Part shown: in pieces, positions 47,711 through 56,553 of the stretch
Numbering within the stretch: position 1 is the stretch's first letter
How the letters are laid out: each line of letters starts with the position of its first letter
Source of the DNA: an uncultured Oscillospiraceae bacterium
GTDB lineage: Bacteria > Bacillota > Clostridia > Oscillospirales > Acutalibacteraceae
Length of the DNA stretch: 64,000 nucleotides
Assembly (NCBI GenBank): GCA_900548305.1
Contig: URJZ01000002.1
Span: forward strand, 1-64,000
Direction of reading: 5' to 3'
The notes under the pieces: model-generated
The model's database searches: none
Told to the model about the DNA's origin: nothing
Seen by the model: the letters and a program-made list of their open reading frames with translations, nothing else
Made by a program: the position numbers and the translations under genes

Positions 47711-47739
47711 ATTATATCGCTTCCTTAAAATGAAGTCAA
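47711..47739 (-). promoter_or_regulatory. Sigma-A promoter of serC-serA
   Basis: On the minus strand TTGACT (47739-47734), 17-base spacer, TATAAT (47716-47711): near consensus. Confidence 0.85.
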
Positions 47740-47856
47740 TCATACAACAGAGTAAAATGTAACATAATTTTTCAAAATTTTTGATTTTTTGACTGCATTA
47801 TCACAAAGTAATATTATTTTTTAGATAATTGAATCTGAAATTTCAAATTTGTCATA

Positions 47857-47885
47857 TTTCATTCTATGAATTTTGTTGGTATAAT
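47857..47885 (+). promoter_or_regulatory. Extended -10 promoter of the hydrogenase signalling module
   Basis: TTGGTATAAT ends at 47885 (a TGN extended -10 box), with a weak TTTCAT 17 bases upstream. About 75 bases before the first DRTGG gene. The rest of the 320-base gap from 47640 is AT-rich, with only the serC promoter recognisable. Confidence 0.65.
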
Positions 47886-47959
47886 ATTATAGTATAAATG
47901 TACCTATTCCGTCATTATAAAATAGCAACAATTGATATGTATGTAATGGAGGTATTGCT

Positions 47960-48313
47960 GTGAAAATAAAAGATATTATCACAATTTTAAATGCGCAGTT
48001 ATTAACTCCTCAGGCAGATTTAGAGCAAGAAGTACATACTGCCTGTGGAAGTGATATGATGAGTGATGTTTTGGCATATGTAAAAGACCAGTCTGCGTTA
48101 ATCACCGGATTAACAAATCCGCAAGTGGTAAGAACTGCTGAAATGATGGATATGATTTGTATTGTATTTGTACGCGGTAAATATGCAGACGATACTATTG
48201 TGAATTTAGCATCTCAGAGAAACATTGCAATATTGCAAACACCTTACAGTATGTTTACTGCCTGTGGTATGCTGTACCAACATGGTCTTAGGGGCGGGGG
48301 GGAAAAGCAATGA
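47960..48313 (+). CDS. DRTGG-domain protein (hydrogenase-associated)
   Basis: 117 residues resembling the DRTGG domain, a small ligand- or nucleotide-linked regulatory fold of unclear function. The middle has TGLTNPQVVRTAEMMD and a hydrophobic strand pattern typical of the domain (ITG...A.IIVRGKY-like). First of two DRTGG proteins in this cluster (the other at 50147). Its stop overlaps the next ATG (ATGA), so it is coupled to the RsbW-like gene. Stand-alone DRTGG genes next to [FeFe] hydrogenases are a recurrent arrangement in Clostridia. No catalytic motif is seen. Confidence 0.8.
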   Translation: MKIKDIITILNAQLLTPQADLEQEVHTACGSDMMSDVLAYVKDQSALITGLTNPQVVRTAEMMDMICIVFVRGKYADDTIVNLASQRNIAILQTPYSMFTACGMLYQHGLRGGGEKQ

Positions 48314-48738
48314 CTTCTGTACCGCTTCATTTTACTGTATCGGGAGATGATTTTACGTGTGCAGGAGAAGCTTCCAGTAAAGTAAAAAATAAATTAAAGC
48401 AGTTAGGATATAACTCTGAAGCAATTCGCAGAGCTGCTATTGCCATGTATGAAGGAGAGATTAATATGGTAATCCACGGCAGAGGCGGAGAAATATTTGT
48501 AGAAGTTTATCCTGACCATATAGATATAAAAATGCAAGATAAAGGTCCGGGAATAGAGAATATTGAACAAGCCATGCAGGAGGGGTACTCTACTGCACCG
48601 GCAAATGTACGTGCTTTAGGATTTGGTGCCGGTATGGGGTTGCCTAATATTAAAAAATATACAGACAGCCTTCGTATTGAGTCAGAAGTTGGAAAGGGTA
48701 CTACAATATATATGACAGTTCAAGTACATGAATCTTGA
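48310..48738 (+). CDS. RsbW-like anti-sigma / serine kinase ATPase (HATPase_c)
   Basis: 142 residues with all ATP-binding boxes of the GHKL fold: N box in YEGEINMVIHG, G1 box DKGPGIENI, G2 box GFGAGMGLPNIKKY. Proteins of this type bind or phosphorylate partner proteins in partner-switch systems. No STAS-domain antagonist or sigma factor gene is in the window, so the partner is unknown. It lies between a DRTGG gene and the sensory hydrogenase, overlapping both. Confidence 0.85.
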   Translation: MTSVPLHFTVSGDDFTCAGEASSKVKNKLKQLGYNSEAIRRAAIAMYEGEINMVIHGRGGEIFVEVYPDHIDIKMQDKGPGIENIEQAMQEGYSTAPANVRALGFGAGMGLPNIKKYTDSLRIESEVGKGTTIYMTVQVHES

Positions 48739-48748
48739 GGAATGGATT

Positions 48749-50098
48749 ATGGAACGTTTTTATCATTCAGTTACATTAGATGTAGATAAATGCGTTGGTT
48801 GTACCAACTGCATTAAAAGATGTCCTACAGAAGCAATTCGTGTAAGAGAAGGAAAAGCAATTATTACGCCGGAACGCTGCATTGACTGTGGTGTATGTAT
48901 TCGTGTATGTCCGCATCACGCGAAAAAAGCTAAGTTTGACCATTTGGAATTGCTGAATCGTTTTACATATAACATTGCACTGCCTGCACCGGCTTTATAT
49001 GGGCAGTTTCGCCATTTAGATCATATAGATTTGATATTAACAGCTTTAAAACGTTTGGGATTTGATGATGTTTTTGAAGTTTCCAAAGCGGCAGAACTAG
49101 TATCAGATGCTACAAGAAAAATCATATCAGACGGGAATATACCAAAACCGATTATTAGTTCAGCGTGTCCTGCCATTGTGCGATTAATCCGTGTCAGATT
49201 TCCGGAGCTATGTGCCCATGTGCTTCCATTACATTCACCTATGGAAATAGCTGCACTGATTGCAAAAAAAGAAGCCCATCAAAAAACAGGATTGCCAATA
49301 GAACAAATTGGCGTATTTTTTATTACACCGTGTGCTGCAAAAGTGACGGATATAAAATCTCCTGTTGGAACCACAGTATCTCATGTGGACGGTGCAATTG
49401 CCATCAGCGAAATTTATCATCAGATTGCAGATGTTATGAAGCGTATTGAGAAGGTAGAGCCATTGTCTCAGTCCGGTGTTATCGGAGTTGGGTGGGCTTC
49501 CAGTGGTGGTGAGGCATCCGCTTTACTCAATGACCGTTATTTAGCGGCAGATGGTATGGAAAATATTATTGATATTCTGGAAGGTTTGGAAGAAGAAAGA
49601 ATCCAAGGGATTGATTTTGTGGAGTTAAATGCTTGTACAGGGGGATGTGTAGGCGGTGTGTTTTGTATTGAGAATGCTTATGTTGCAAAAGCAAGACTGC
49701 AAAGTTTGAGAAGATATCTGCCTGTAGCCAAAAACCATTTATCTGCAAACATACCTGACTATATGAAATGGACAGATGGTTTGGAATTTACTCCTGTGTT
49801 AAAACTATCTGACAATTTAGAAGAAGCAATGGATATGATGAATCAAATCAATCGTATTTGTGAGAGATTTCCGGGACTGGATTGTGGTGCATGCGGTGCG
49901 CCTACTTGTCACGCTTTTGCAGAAGATGTAGTGTGCGGTCTGGCCGATACAAGCAATTGTATTTTTGTGATGAAGGAAGAAATCAAACAGGTAACGGATA
50001 CATTGTCTCACATGGCACATATGAATCCTCCACTGCAAAATAAGGGAGAGATTCAAAATCATAAGATACAAGGAACTCATGAAAAGAATTCATCATAA
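48749..50098 (+). CDS. Sensory-type [FeFe]-hydrogenase homologue (HydS/HsfB-like)
   Basis: 449 residues. Residues ~10-60 carry two [4Fe-4S] motifs (CVGCTNCIKRC, CIDCGVCIRVC). The H-cluster domain (~75-340) has SSACPAI, TPCAAK and NACTGGCVGG, in place of the enzyme motifs TSCCPxW, MPCxxKxxE and MACxxGCxxGGGQP. The four H-cluster cysteine ligands seem kept, but the cysteine used for proton transfer is alanine and GGGQP is lost. Residues ~375-395 add a further Fe-S motif (CGACGAPTC). This layout is that of putative H2-sensing rather than catalytic proteins. The start at 48749 is preferred (TGAGG upstream). Confidence 0.85.
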   Translation: MERFYHSVTLDVDKCVGCTNCIKRCPTEAIRVREGKAIITPERCIDCGVCIRVCPHHAKKAKFDHLELLNRFTYNIALPAPALYGQFRHLDHIDLILTALKRLGFDDVFEVSKAAELVSDATRKIISDGNIPKPIISSACPAIVRLIRVRFPELCAHVLPLHSPMEIAALIAKKEAHQKTGLPIEQIGVFFITPCAAKVTDIKSPVGTTVSHVDGAIAISEIYHQIADVMKRIEKVEPLSQSGVIGVGWASSGGEASALLNDRYLAADGMENIIDILEGLEEERIQGIDFVELNACTGGCVGGVFCIENAYVAKARLQSLRRYLPVAKNHLSANIPDYMKWTDGLEFTPVLKLSDNLEEAMDMMNQINRICERFPGLDCGACGAPTCHAFAEDVVCGLADTSNCIFVMKEEIKQVTDTLSHMAHMNPPLQNKGEIQNHKIQGTHEKNSS

Positions 50099-50146
50099 AA
50101 AGTGTAGATATGATTGGAAAGAAGTAATTAGGAAGGATGATTGTAC

Positions 50147-50479
50147 ATGACAGTACATCAATTAAAGGAATTGTTGGAGCTTACTGTTTTAGTAGAACAA
50201 AAAACAGATAGAGAAATCACCGGATGTTATAGCGGGGATTTACTCAGTTGGGCTATGAGTCGGGTACAGGCCGGAGATGTTTGGCTTACTGTTATGGGAA
50301 ATGTGAATGCAATTGCTGTAGCCGCTTTGTCAGATGCAGCTTGTATTATTTTGACGGATGCTGCCGGATTGGATGAAGAGGCAAAAGAAAAGGCACAGCA
50401 GCAAGGAATCACAGTATTTTCATCCAATGCAAACAGTTATCAGGTTGCAGTTCAGCTATCGAGGTTACTAGCAGAATGA
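50147..50479 (+). CDS. Second DRTGG-domain protein
   Basis: 110 residues of the same DRTGG type: ITGCYSGDLLSWAMSRVQAGDVWLT is the most conserved stretch, with a VMGNVNAIAVAALSDAACII strand-helix repeat after it. ATG at 50147, downstream of GGAAGGA. Its stop overlaps the PHP gene start (ATGA). Having two DRTGG proteins in one cluster suggests they form a pair or act at different points of one pathway. Confidence 0.82.
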   Translation: MTVHQLKELLELTVLVEQKTDREITGCYSGDLLSWAMSRVQAGDVWLTVMGNVNAIAVAALSDAACIILTDAAGLDEEAKEKAQQQGITVFSSNANSYQVAVQLSRLLAE

Positions 50480-51210
50480 AACGAGTATACTATGACTTGC
50501 ATTTGCACTCTTGCTTATCTCCTTGTGGAAGCAGCGATATGACGCCTAACAATATTGTAAACATGGCTAAATTAATGGGATATAATATGATTGCCTTAAC
50601 AGATCATAATTCTTGTCTAAATTGTGAGGCAGCGGTAACAGTTGGGAAAAGACAAGGTTTGGTTGTAGTGCCCGGCATGGAATTATGCACTGCAGAAGAT
50701 GCGCATACCATTTGCTTATTTCCCACAGTTGCAGATGCGATGGAGTTTCAGCAATATGTTAAACAACATTCTAAGACAATGAGTAATAATACAGAAACAT
50801 TTGGCAGACAAATCATTATGAATGATTTAGATGAGCCGATTGGAGAAGAAACACGACTATTAATTAATGCTGCTGGTATTGGAATTGATGATGTAGTTTC
50901 ATTAGCAAAACAATATCATGGAACCGCTTTTCCGGCACATATTGATCGTAGTGCTTATAGTGTATTTTCAACGTTGGGAGCAATACCGCCGGAAGCCAAT
51001 TTTAAGGCGGCTGAGATTACTGCTTATGCAGATGAAGTGGGGTTACTTAGAGAACATGCGGAGTTAAGAGATAAAATTTTACTTCGCAACTCAGATGCAC
51101 ATTATTTAGAGCATATGTTGGAGCCAAATGCATGGATTGCATTACCCGAATGTACTCCGGAGTGTCTTATTGCTGCATTGAATGGTGAAATAGAGGTTAC
51201 ATGGAAATAA
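50476..51210 (+). CDS. PHP-domain metal-dependent phosphoesterase
   Basis: 244 residues with the PHP metal motifs: DLHLHSCLSPCG at the N-terminus, LTDHNS, FPAHIDRS and NSDAHYLE. Similar to trpH-type phosphoesterases, which hydrolyse nucleotide-like substrates. In this setting it may degrade a signal nucleotide or phosphate, but that is inference. Last gene of the signalling module; a terminator follows. Confidence 0.88.
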   Translation: MKRVYYDLHLHSCLSPCGSSDMTPNNIVNMAKLMGYNMIALTDHNSCLNCEAAVTVGKRQGLVVVPGMELCTAEDAHTICLFPTVADAMEFQQYVKQHSKTMSNNTETFGRQIIMNDLDEPIGEETRLLINAAGIGIDDVVSLAKQYHGTAFPAHIDRSAYSVFSTLGAIPPEANFKAAEITAYADEVGLLREHAELRDKILLRNSDAHYLEHMLEPNAWIALPECTPECLIAALNGEIEVTWK

Positions 51211-51223
51211 GATAAATAAAAAA

Positions 51224-51262
51224 TGCTGTGTGCTAATTTAGCCAATTAGCACACAGTAACTT
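51224..51262 (+). terminator. Terminator after the PHP gene
   Basis: CTGTGTGCTAA / TTAGCACACAG stem with a ~9-base loop, followed by TAACTTTTT. It separates the signalling module from the hydrogenase genes. Confidence 0.82.
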
Positions 51263-51427
51263 TTTATGACTATTTGTTTAAAAATTCACAGTCTTCGTAT
51301 ATTTTTTGTCAATCTCTCTGGTATTTGAGAAAAAATTGTGATATACTTAGCTGGATTGAGCCCTAAAATCTGTACGAAATTTAGGGTAATTTAGAAATAT
51401 GTAAACAATCCTGGGAGGAGAATTATT

Positions 51428-51922
51428 ATGCAAAAGCGTATTTCTACCCTGCCTTTTCAAGGAACAAAGGAACAACAAGAACAGCTTTTTAAAGTAATTG
51501 ACGAAAACGGCGGAACACATGGTTCCGTTATGCCGATTCTTCAAAAAGCGCAAGAAATTTATGGTTATTTGCCGATTGAAGTGCAAACCATGATTGCAGA
51601 AAAAATGGATATACCACTAGAAGAAATATACGGTGTTTCTACTTTTTATTCGTTATTTGCATTAACACCAAAAGGAAAATATGATATTTCAGTTTGTATG
51701 GGAACAGCCTGTTACGTAAAAGGTGCGGCAGATGTTCTGGATAAAATTTGTGAAGTGCTTGGTATTCAGCCGGAAGAATGCACACAGGATGGTAAGTTTT
51801 CTATTACAGAATGTCGTTGCATAGGTGCCTGTGGCTTAGCGCCGGTTATGACCGTAAATGATGATGTATACGGGCGTGTTTCTGTGAGTGAAGTTGAAGA
51901 TATTTTGAGTAAGTATGAGTAA
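51428..51922 (+). CDS. hydC: NADH-type hydrogenase subunit, NuoE/HydC-like [2Fe-2S] protein
   Basis: 164 residues, thioredoxin-like [2Fe-2S] protein homologous to NuoE. The four cysteines are in CMGTACYVKG and TECRCIGACGLAPVM. N-terminal helices (LPIEVQTMIAEKMDIPLEEIYGVSTFYSLF, in part) are typical. It is the smallest subunit of the HydABC-type bifurcating hydrogenase. GGAGGAG upstream. Confidence 0.93.
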   Translation: MQKRISTLPFQGTKEQQEQLFKVIDENGGTHGSVMPILQKAQEIYGYLPIEVQTMIAEKMDIPLEEIYGVSTFYSLFALTPKGKYDISVCMGTACYVKGAADVLDKICEVLGIQPEECTQDGKFSITECRCIGACGLAPVMTVNDDVYGRVSVSEVEDILSKYE

Positions 51923-51927
51923 TTTCT

Positions 51928-52467
51928 ATGCGTGAATTATCACTGAATGTTATGGATATTGTTCAGAACTCGATTTCGGCCGGTGCAACGGTTATAAAAA
52001 TATCAGTTTTAGAAGAGGTTCAAACGCTTACCATTGTAATCACAGACAATGGCAGGGGTATGAGTAAAGAACAGGTATCTAAAGTAACTGATCCTTTTTT
52101 TACGACCCGAACGACCAGAAAAGTTGGTATGGGTGTTCCGCTTTTTAAAATGGCAGCGGAGATGACAGGTGGTAGTTTTAAAATAGAATCTGAGGTAAAT
52201 CAAGGAACAAAAGTGACAGCAACTTTTATTGCAACACATTTGGATATGTTGCCTTTAGGAGATATTAATACCACGGTATGGTTGCTTATTACCTGTAATC
52301 CGGATTTAGATTTTATTTTTTATCGAAAAATCGGTCATTTGGATTTTACTTTGAATACAAAAGAACTAAAGGATATTTTGGGAGAAATTCCTCTGAATGC
52401 ACCTGATGTCTGTCAATGGCTGAAAGATTATTTAACTGAACAAACCGCTTTACTACATGGAGGATGA
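51928..52467 (+). CDS. Stand-alone HATPase_c protein in the hydrogenase operon
   Basis: 179 residues with a histidine-kinase-type ATPase fold (N box DIVQNSISAGA, G1 box DNGRGMS, G2 box GMGVPLFKMAAEMTGG) but no phospho-accepting histidine domain. The C-terminal ~60 residues are not recognisable. Proteins of this kind occur within bifurcating hydrogenase operons, for example (from memory) the HydD gene of Acetobacterium woodii. The role is not known to me. Weak ribosome-binding site, directly behind hydC, so probably coupled. Confidence 0.82.
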   Translation: MRELSLNVMDIVQNSISAGATVIKISVLEEVQTLTIVITDNGRGMSKEQVSKVTDPFFTTRTTRKVGMGVPLFKMAAEMTGGSFKIESEVNQGTKVTATFIATHLDMLPLGDINTTVWLLITCNPDLDFIFYRKIGHLDFTLNTKELKDILGEIPLNAPDVCQWLKDYLTEQTALLHGG

Positions 52468-52472
52468 ATGAA

Positions 52473-52844
52473 ATGAAATCATTAGCTGAATTACAAGCAA
52501 TTCGAGAGAAAGCTCGTGCTCAAATTAGTGTGAGAGAAGGGCAGGAGGACGGAATTCGCATTTTGGTGGGTATGGCTACTTGCGGAATTGCCGCCGGTGC
52601 ACGTCCGGTTTTAACTGCTTTTATTGATGAATTGGAAAAACGCGGAATTACCAATGTACAAGTGACACAAACAGGCTGTATCGGAATTTGCCAGTTTGAG
52701 CCGGTTGTAGAAGTGGTTACTCCCGGAAATGATAAAGTGACATATGTAAAAATGACACCTGAAATGGCTGTTAGAGTAGTTAACGACCATGTTGTAAATG
52801 GTAATGTAGTGCAAGAGTTTACCATTGGTGCTCACACAAAATAA
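52473..52844 (+). CDS. [2Fe-2S] ferredoxin-like (thioredoxin fold) hydrogenase protein
   Basis: 123 residues. A thioredoxin-like [2Fe-2S] domain with cysteines in GMATCGIAAGA and TQTGCIGICQFEP, resembling the NuoE C-terminal domain and the HydB N-terminus. It may shuttle electrons within the hydrogenase complex. The ATG at 52473 is favoured over 52464, which abuts the GGAGG. 13 bases before hydB. Confidence 0.85.
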   Translation: MKSLAELQAIREKARAQISVREGQEDGIRILVGMATCGIAAGARPVLTAFIDELEKRGITNVQVTQTGCIGICQFEPVVEVVTPGNDKVTYVKMTPEMAVRVVNDHVVNGNVVQEFTIGAHTK

Positions 52845-52857
52845 GGGGGAAAATGTA

Positions 52858-54645
52858 ATGTATCGTTCCAATGTACTCGTATGCGGCGGTACCGGCTGCT
52901 CTTCCTCTAACAGTCAAGAGATTATACAAAGACTGGAAGAAGAGATTAAGAAAAAAGGTCTTGAGAAAGAAGTAAATGTGGTACGTACCGGCTGTTTCGG
53001 TTTATGTTCTCTAGGACCAGTTGTAGTTGTATATCCGGAAGGTTCTTTTTATAGTAAAGTCACTCCTTCAGATATTCCGGAAATTGTGGAAGAACATTTA
53101 CTTAAAGGAAGAATTGTAAAGCGTCTTTTATACCAGGAAACAATTGATAATGATACAATTCATTCATTGGCAGATACACCGTTTTATAAAAAACAAAAAC
53201 GAATTGCGCTGCGCAACTGTGGTGTGATTAATCCTGAGGTAATTGAAGAATACATAGCAATGGATGGATACAGTGCTTTGGGTAAAGTGCTGACTGAAAT
53301 GAAACCGGAAGAAGTAATTCAAGTAATCAAAGATTCCGGTTTACGTGGCAGAGGCGGTGGCGGTTTCCCAACGGGATTAAAATGGAGCCTTGCTGCCCAA
53401 AATGACGCTGATCAAAAATACGTTTGCTGTAATGCAGACGAAGGTGACCCGGGTGCATTTATGGACCGTTCTGTGTTGGAGGGTGACCCGCATTCTGTTC
53501 TGGAAGCAATGGCAATTGCAGGTTACGCCATTGGCGCTACACAAGGTTATATTTATATTCGTGCAGAATATCCGATTGCAGTTGAACGATTGCAAATTGC
53601 AATTGATCAAGCAAGAGAATTGGGCTTGCTTGGAAAAAATATCTTTGACAGCGGCTTTGATTTTGACATTGAATTACGTCTAGGTTCTGGTGCTTTTGTT
53701 TGCGGTGAGGAAACATCTTTGCTGGCATCAATCGAGGGCCATCGCGGCGAGCCTCGTCCTCGTCCTCCGTATCCTGCAGTAAAAGGATTGTATGGAAAGC
53801 CTACTATTTTAAATAACGTAGAAACGTATGCAAATATTGCACAAATTATATTACATGGAGCGGAATGGTTCCAATCTATTGGAACAGAGCGTTCAAAAGG
53901 TACAAAAGTATTTGCGTTGGGTGGTAAAATCAAACATACCGGTTTGGTTGAGGTACCAATGGGAACTACTTTACGAGAGATTGTAGAAGAAATTGGCGGC
54001 GGGGTTTCCGGTGGTGGCAAATTTAAGGCTGCACAAACAGGCGGTCCTTCCGGCGGTTGTATTCCTGCCAAGTTTTTAGATATCGAGATTGACTACGACA
54101 ACCTAACTGAAATTGGTGCCATGATGGGTTCCGGCGGTTTAATTGTTATGGATGAATCTACATGTATGGTTGATATTGCAGAGTTCTTCCTCCGCTTTAC
54201 AGTGGATGAATCTTGTGGTAAGTGTACAGCTTGCCGTATTGGAACAAAACGGCTTTTAGAGATGCTAGAGAAAATCACCGGTGGCAGAGGTGAAGACGGT
54301 GATATTGAGAAGCTGGAATCCTTGTGCCATTATATTAAAGACAACTCTTTGTGCGCATTGGGACAAACGGCTCCGAATCCGGTTTTGTCTACTTTGCAAT
54401 ATTTCCGCGACGAATATGTGGCTCATGTACATGACCATCGCTGTCCGGCCGGTGCTTGTAAAGAACTTACCATATTTAGAATATTGCCTGAAAAGTGTAT
54501 TGGTTGTACCAAATGTGCTCGTAATTGTCCGGTGGATGCAATCCATGGTAACGTGAAAGAGCATCACTTTATTGATATAGATAAATGTATTAAATGTGGT
54601 GTTTGCATGGAAAATTGTAAATTTGATGCAATTGTGAGAGAATAA
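52858..54645 (+). CDS. hydB: Hydrogenase NADH-binding subunit, NuoF/HydB-like
   Basis: 595 residues. N-terminal [2Fe-2S] thioredoxin-like domain (CGGTGCSSSN, RTGCFGLCSLGP); the NAD/FMN domain (GRGGGGFPTGLKW near residue 170, NADEGDPGAFMDR); the NuoF [4Fe-4S] motif ESCGKCTACRIG; and two C-terminal ferredoxin motifs (CIGCTKCARNC, CIKCGVCMENC). It oxidises NADH and feeds electrons to HydA; in bifurcating enzymes it is also the site where the ferredoxin and NADH paths meet. The ATG at 52858 follows GGGGGA; the in-frame ATG at 52825 overlaps the previous gene. Confidence 0.95.
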   Translation: MYRSNVLVCGGTGCSSSNSQEIIQRLEEEIKKKGLEKEVNVVRTGCFGLCSLGPVVVVYPEGSFYSKVTPSDIPEIVEEHLLKGRIVKRLLYQETIDNDTIHSLADTPFYKKQKRIALRNCGVINPEVIEEYIAMDGYSALGKVLTEMKPEEVIQVIKDSGLRGRGGGGFPTGLKWSLAAQNDADQKYVCCNADEGDPGAFMDRSVLEGDPHSVLEAMAIAGYAIGATQGYIYIRAEYPIAVERLQIAIDQARELGLLGKNIFDSGFDFDIELRLGSGAFVCGEETSLLASIEGHRGEPRPRPPYPAVKGLYGKPTILNNVETYANIAQIILHGAEWFQSIGTERSKGTKVFALGGKIKHTGLVEVPMGTTLREIVEEIGGGVSGGGKFKAAQTGGPSGGCIPAKFLDIEIDYDNLTEIGAMMGSGGLIVMDESTCMVDIAEFFLRFTVDESCGKCTACRIGTKRLLEMLEKITGGRGEDGDIEKLESLCHYIKDNSLCALGQTAPNPVLSTLQYFRDEYVAHVHDHRCPAGACKELTIFRILPEKCIGCTKCARNCPVDAIHGNVKEHHFIDIDKCIKCGVCMENCKFDAIVRE

Positions 54646-54662
54646 GAGAGGAGTGTGGCAAC

Positions 54663-56411
54663 ATGTATCAGATTAAAATTAATGGAATGCCTTTCTCCGT
54701 ACCGAAGGGCTCTACAATTTTGGAAGCGGCAAGATTTGCCGGTATTAAAATTCCTACCTTATGTTTTTTAAAAGACTTGAATGAAATTGGTGCTTGCCGT
54801 GTGTGTGTTGTAGAGGTAAAGGGAGCACGCTCATTGGTTGCAGCTTGTGTTCATCCGGTTAACGAAGGTATGGAGATTTTTACAAATACTTCAAGAGTCA
54901 TTGAATCCAGAAAAACAACACTTCAATTATTGCTTTCTGTCCATGAAAGAAAGTGTTTATCTTGTATGCGCAATGGTTCTTGTGAATTGCAGCAACTTTG
55001 CGCAGAGTTGGGAGTAGATGTTGAAGATAAATTAGACGGAGAAAAACCGGCTACAGTGCCGGACACTTCTACTGCTCATTTGGTACGCGATAATGCCAAA
55101 TGCGTACTATGTCGTCGTTGTGTTGCAGCTTGTGAGCAACAGCATGTAGCGGTAATTGGTGCAAATAATCGTGGATTTGATACACAAATTGGCTGTGCAT
55201 TTAACTTACCGTTGGCCGAGGTAAGCTGCGTTTCTTGTGGACAATGTATTGTAAACTGTCCGACAGGCGCATTGGTTGAACGTGATCAAACAGCCGAATT
55301 ATTGGCAGCAATCAATGATCCTGAAAAATATGTTGTAGTGCAAACAGCGCCTTCTATCCGCGCTACTCTGGGCGAATGTTTTGATATGCCGATTGGTACA
55401 AACGTAAAAGGCAAGATGGTAGCAGCTCTGCGCAGATTAGGTGTAGATAAAGTATTTGATACTGATTTTGGTGCAGACCTTACTATTATGGAAGAGGCTC
55501 ATGAATTTATACATCGTGTTAAAACAGGCGGTGTATTGCCAATGATTACATCTTGTTCTCCTGGCTGGGTAAAATTCTGCGAGCATTATTTTCCTGACTT
55601 ACTGCCCAATGTATCCACATGTAAATCTCCTCAACAAATGACAGGTGCAATGTTGAAAACTTGGTATGCTGAGAAAAATGGCATTGATCCGAAAAACATT
55701 GTTTCTGTCAGCGTTATGCCTTGTACTGCGAAAAAATTTGAAATTGACCGAGAGGATCAAGATGCAGCCGGAGATGGAATTCAAGATGTGGATATTGTAT
55801 TGACAACACGTGAAATTGGACGTTTATTAAAACAATGCAATATTGATTTTGTAAATTTACCGGATGAAGACTTTGATCCTGCTATGGGAGTCAGCACTGG
55901 TGCGGGCGCTATTTTTGGTGCAACAGGCGGTGTTATGGAAGCTGCTCTTCGAACAGCGGCAGATACCATTTTTGGTGCATCTTTGGAAAATATAGAATAC
56001 CATGAGGTGCGTGGCACTCAAGATTATAAAGAGGCAATTTATAACCTAAATGGATTGGAAGTAAAAGTTGCTGTTGTCAGTGGACTGGAAAATGCCAATA
56101 CATTATTAGAAAAAGTACGTTCCGGAGAAGCGGACTGTCAGTTTATTGAGATTATGTGTTGTCCGGGCGGCTGTGTTAACGGCGGAGGACAGCCGATACA
56201 GCCGGCAGAAGTACGTAATGTTACGGATTTAAAATCACTGCGTGCCAAAGCGTTATATGAAGAAGATAAAAATCTTCCTCTTAGAAAAAGCCATGAAAGC
56301 CCGATTATTAAGCAAGTTTATGAAGAATACTTAGAAGAACCGGGCAGTCATATTGCGCATCAAATTTTGCATACTACTTTTGTAAAACGGAATAAAACAG
56401 TTCAGCTGTAA
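54663..56411 (+). CDS. hydA: [FeFe] hydrogenase catalytic subunit
   Basis: 582 residues. N-terminal plant-type [2Fe-2S] site (CFLKDLNEIGACRVC), a His-Cys [4Fe-4S] motif (HERKCLSCMRNGSC), two ferredoxin motifs (CVLCRRCVAAC, CVSCGQCIVNC), then the H domain: TSCSPGWV (about residue 298), MPCTAKKFE and MCCPGGCVNGGGQP. Residues 500-582 form the usual C-terminal helical part. H2 production or uptake coupled to ferredoxin and NADH is expected. The L1 motif has Ser where the best-known enzymes have a second Cys. AGAGGAG upstream; terminator follows. Confidence 0.95.
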   Translation: MYQIKINGMPFSVPKGSTILEAARFAGIKIPTLCFLKDLNEIGACRVCVVEVKGARSLVAACVHPVNEGMEIFTNTSRVIESRKTTLQLLLSVHERKCLSCMRNGSCELQQLCAELGVDVEDKLDGEKPATVPDTSTAHLVRDNAKCVLCRRCVAACEQQHVAVIGANNRGFDTQIGCAFNLPLAEVSCVSCGQCIVNCPTGALVERDQTAELLAAINDPEKYVVVQTAPSIRATLGECFDMPIGTNVKGKMVAALRRLGVDKVFDTDFGADLTIMEEAHEFIHRVKTGGVLPMITSCSPGWVKFCEHYFPDLLPNVSTCKSPQQMTGAMLKTWYAEKNGIDPKNIVSVSVMPCTAKKFEIDREDQDAAGDGIQDVDIVLTTREIGRLLKQCNIDFVNLPDEDFDPAMGVSTGAGAIFGATGGVMEAALRTAADTIFGASLENIEYHEVRGTQDYKEAIYNLNGLEVKVAVVSGLENANTLLEKVRSGEADCQFIEIMCCPGGCVNGGGQPIQPAEVRNVTDLKSLRAKALYEEDKNLPLRKSHESPIIKQVYEEYLEEPGSHIAHQILHTTFVKRNKTVQL

Positions 56412-56449
56412 AAAAAAGACTCCAAAGTTTATGTTTTGGAGTCTTTTTT
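56412..56449 (+). terminator. Terminator after hydA
   Basis: AAAAAAGACTCCAAA / TTTTGGAGTCTTTTTT, strong stem with a 6-base loop and T-run. Confidence 0.93.
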
Positions 56450-56490
56450 ATTGCTATCATATCTTTCTTTGTAATAATTTAGAAATCAAT

Positions 56491-56519
56491 TTGCAGTCAT
56501 TCCTACCTTATGGTATGAT
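56491..56519 (+). promoter_or_regulatory. Promoter of the YdcF-like gene
   Basis: TTGCAG (56491-56496), 17-base spacer, TATGAT (56514-56519). Confidence 0.75.
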
Positions 56520-56553
56520 ATAATAAAATAGTCCCAATTAGAAAGGGGTTTAT

